From Zwartia vadi (GTDB lineage Bacteria > Pseudomonadota > Gammaproteobacteria > Burkholderiales > Burkholderiaceae_B), in the NCBI RefSeq assembly GCF_030410375.1, contig NZ_JAUHHE010000002.1, positions 226,618 through 290,617 of the forward strand: a DNA stretch of 64,000 nucleotides, written 5' to 3'. A program made the translations under genes and the position numbers. The notes under the pieces are model-generated. The model saw only the letters and a program-made list of their open reading frames with translations, was not told where the DNA came from and did no database searches. This document shows, in pieces, positions 63,074-64,000 of the stretch. Within the stretch, counting starts at the first letter, position 1. Every line of letters begins with the position of its first letter.

Positions 63074-63889
63074 ATGCGAATCTTGAGTGGACTGGTTTTC
63101 TTATCTTTGGTCTTGTCGCGCGCGATACTCGCCTCAGAACCGGGGGCATCGACTCTATCTGATAAACGTTTGATTTGTCTGGCAAAAGCTTACCCCGATC
63201 ACCTGATTCCCCCCACAGATCACAAAAGTCTTCAGTCGCGCTCTGGGCAAACTTACCCTTTCAATCCTCAACAGACGTACAAAAATTACGAAGATGAGCT
63301 CGATTTTGCTGATCTTTACAGCCAGTTACGCGTACTCTATTCAACTGGTCTGATGAAATCCCCACCAGATCACCAAGCTGACCCGGGCCGATTGCGGCAT
63401 CAACCTCTTTTTTTGGATATGTATGGTCATCATGCCTCGGCAGTGACTGCCAACCTCGTTCAGATTGATTGGGCACCCTGTCGTTGTCAGGTCCAATTTT
63501 CCAAAGTCAACGGGGCTGCTTCGGCATTGCAAGCGGTTGGCGATGAAATTGAAAAAGCAGGACTGGGACATTATGTCGCTCAACCATTAGGCACCTTTAA
63601 TTGGAGAAATATCGCTGGCACGCAACGACTAAGTATGCATGCGTTTGGCATAGCGATTGACTTTAAGTTGCCACGATCACTCGGTCGATATTGGCGCTGG
63701 GATCTCGGACGTATCAGTTATACGAATAAACAGAATTGGTATCCCCTAGAAATTCTTCAGGACGAAGCCTTGAATCAAGTCGTGAGAATTTTTGAGTCAC
63801 ACGGCTTTATATGGGGGGGCAAATGGTGGCACTACGACAGCATACATTTCGAGTATCGACCAGAGCTCAGTTTGGCTCTACATCATTAA
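63074..63889 (+). CDS. M15-family D-alanyl-D-alanine carboxypeptidase-like protein
   Basis: 271-residue exported peptidase. Signal peptide about residues 1-20. The VanY/M15 zinc site is seen in [18 protein letters not shown] (His and Asp near 190) and at the end in [16 protein letters not shown] (His, Tyr and Glu). FNWRNIAGT is also usual in this subgroup. It should trim D-Ala or D-Ala-D-Ala links in peptidoglycan in the periplasm. It has a fair ribosome site (AAGGA about 12 bases before ATG). Confidence 0.85.
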   Translation: MRILSGLVFLSLVLSRAILASEPGASTLSDKRLICLAKAYPDHLIPPTDHKSLQSRSGQTYPFNPQQTYKNYEDELDFADLYSQLRVLYSTGLMKSPPDHQADPGRLRHQPLFLDMYGHHASAVTANLVQIDWAPCRCQVQFSKVNGAASALQAVGDEIEKAGLGHYVAQPLGTFNWRNIAGTQRLSMHAFGIAIDFKLPRSLGRYWRWDLGRISYTNKQNWYPLEILQDEALNQVVRIFESHGFIWGGKWWHYDSIHFEYRPELSLALHH

Positions 63890-63955
63890 CGGGGGACAAC
63901 GGTATTCATTAAACTTGTTTTTGCGAAGAAACATTTTTTAATGGAGATCATACCG

Positions 63956-64000
63956 ATGTCCCACATCGATTCTATCCTAGGACTGCCTGGATTAGCCATT
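63956..64000 (+). CDS. Start of a further gene, cut by the window end
   Basis: ATG at 63956 with GGAG nine bases upstream opens a frame MSHIDSILGLPGLAI that runs to the end of the window. An in-frame ATG at 63941 is also possible. Fifteen residues are too few to name it; the LDSILGLPG-like text recalls the first residues of some transposases, a guess only. Confidence 0.4.
   Translation, partial: MSHIDSILGLPGLAI

Overview
The window reads as chromosomal DNA of a betaproteobacterium of the order Burkholderiales, with Alcaligenaceae and relatives as the best guess (inferred from gene content, not from a database search). Supporting pairs and clusters are smpB/ratA/rnfH, comM-ubiK-glnK-amtB, gshB-manX-ptsH-ptsI, mltG-tmk-holB-tatD, an infC gene with an ATC start, and a MerR gene behind ihfA. 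Coding density is high, no gap between genes exceeds 300 bases, and no complete insertion sequence, prophage or CRISPR array was found.

Layout. 1-8331: the end of ppsA, then smpB and ratA-rnfH, which in related genomes normally lie next to each other (recollection) but here flank an acyl-transfer module (AlgI-type MBOAT, DHHW protein with a large low-complexity insert, SGNH lipoprotein) and a MltD-type lytic transglycosylase. 8389-11614: a translationally coupled valine/isobutyrate degradation operon. 11631-16221: ygfZ, divergent from mltG-tmk-holB-tatD. 16350-21204: an ankyrin protein, a DUF3298 lipoprotein, and a stress group (glutathione peroxidase, photolyase, exported peroxiredoxin), plus a small secreted protein and DoxX. 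21305-26535: general metabolism (enoyl-CoA hydratase, beta-CASP nuclease, PanE-type reductase, HpaI-type aldolase, tartrate/D-malate dehydrogenase).

26651-43358 is the most unusual region: eleven tightly packed genes on the minus strand. It starts with srfA-srfB-srfC (bitopic membrane protein, actin/Hsp70-fold ATPase, dynamin-like GTPase). Then come a bitopic protein, an exported VWA protein resembling the periplasmic part of the kinase PpkA, an ABC ATPase and FtsX-type permease, a SUMF1-fold protein without the catalytic cysteines, two coiled-coil lipoproteins, and a second SrfA-like bitopic protein ending in a VWA domain. The middle set matches the TagQRST-PpkA sensing module of type VI secretion, but no T6SS structural gene, kinase domain or phosphatase is present. 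I infer an envelope-spanning sensing or force-transducing machine built from SrfABC plus a Tag-like module.

43623-48391: a PuuE-type deacetylase, a small Gly/Ala-rich protein, a phosphopantetheinyl transferase, threonine aldolase coupled to a Rap1a/Tai-like secreted protein, another small secreted protein, tRNA-Pro(GGG) and a MerR regulator. 48432-63889: the translation cluster usually ordered thrS-infC-rpmI-rplT-pheS-pheT-ihfA is split. thrS-infC is fused to gshB-PTS (EIIA, HPr, EI), while rpmI-rplT-pheST-ihfA-merR-tRNA-Pro has its own promoter. Between them lie comM, ubiK and glnK-amtB, the last pair with a well-matched sigma-54 promoter and an NtrC-like site. An M15 peptidase and the first codons of another gene end the window.
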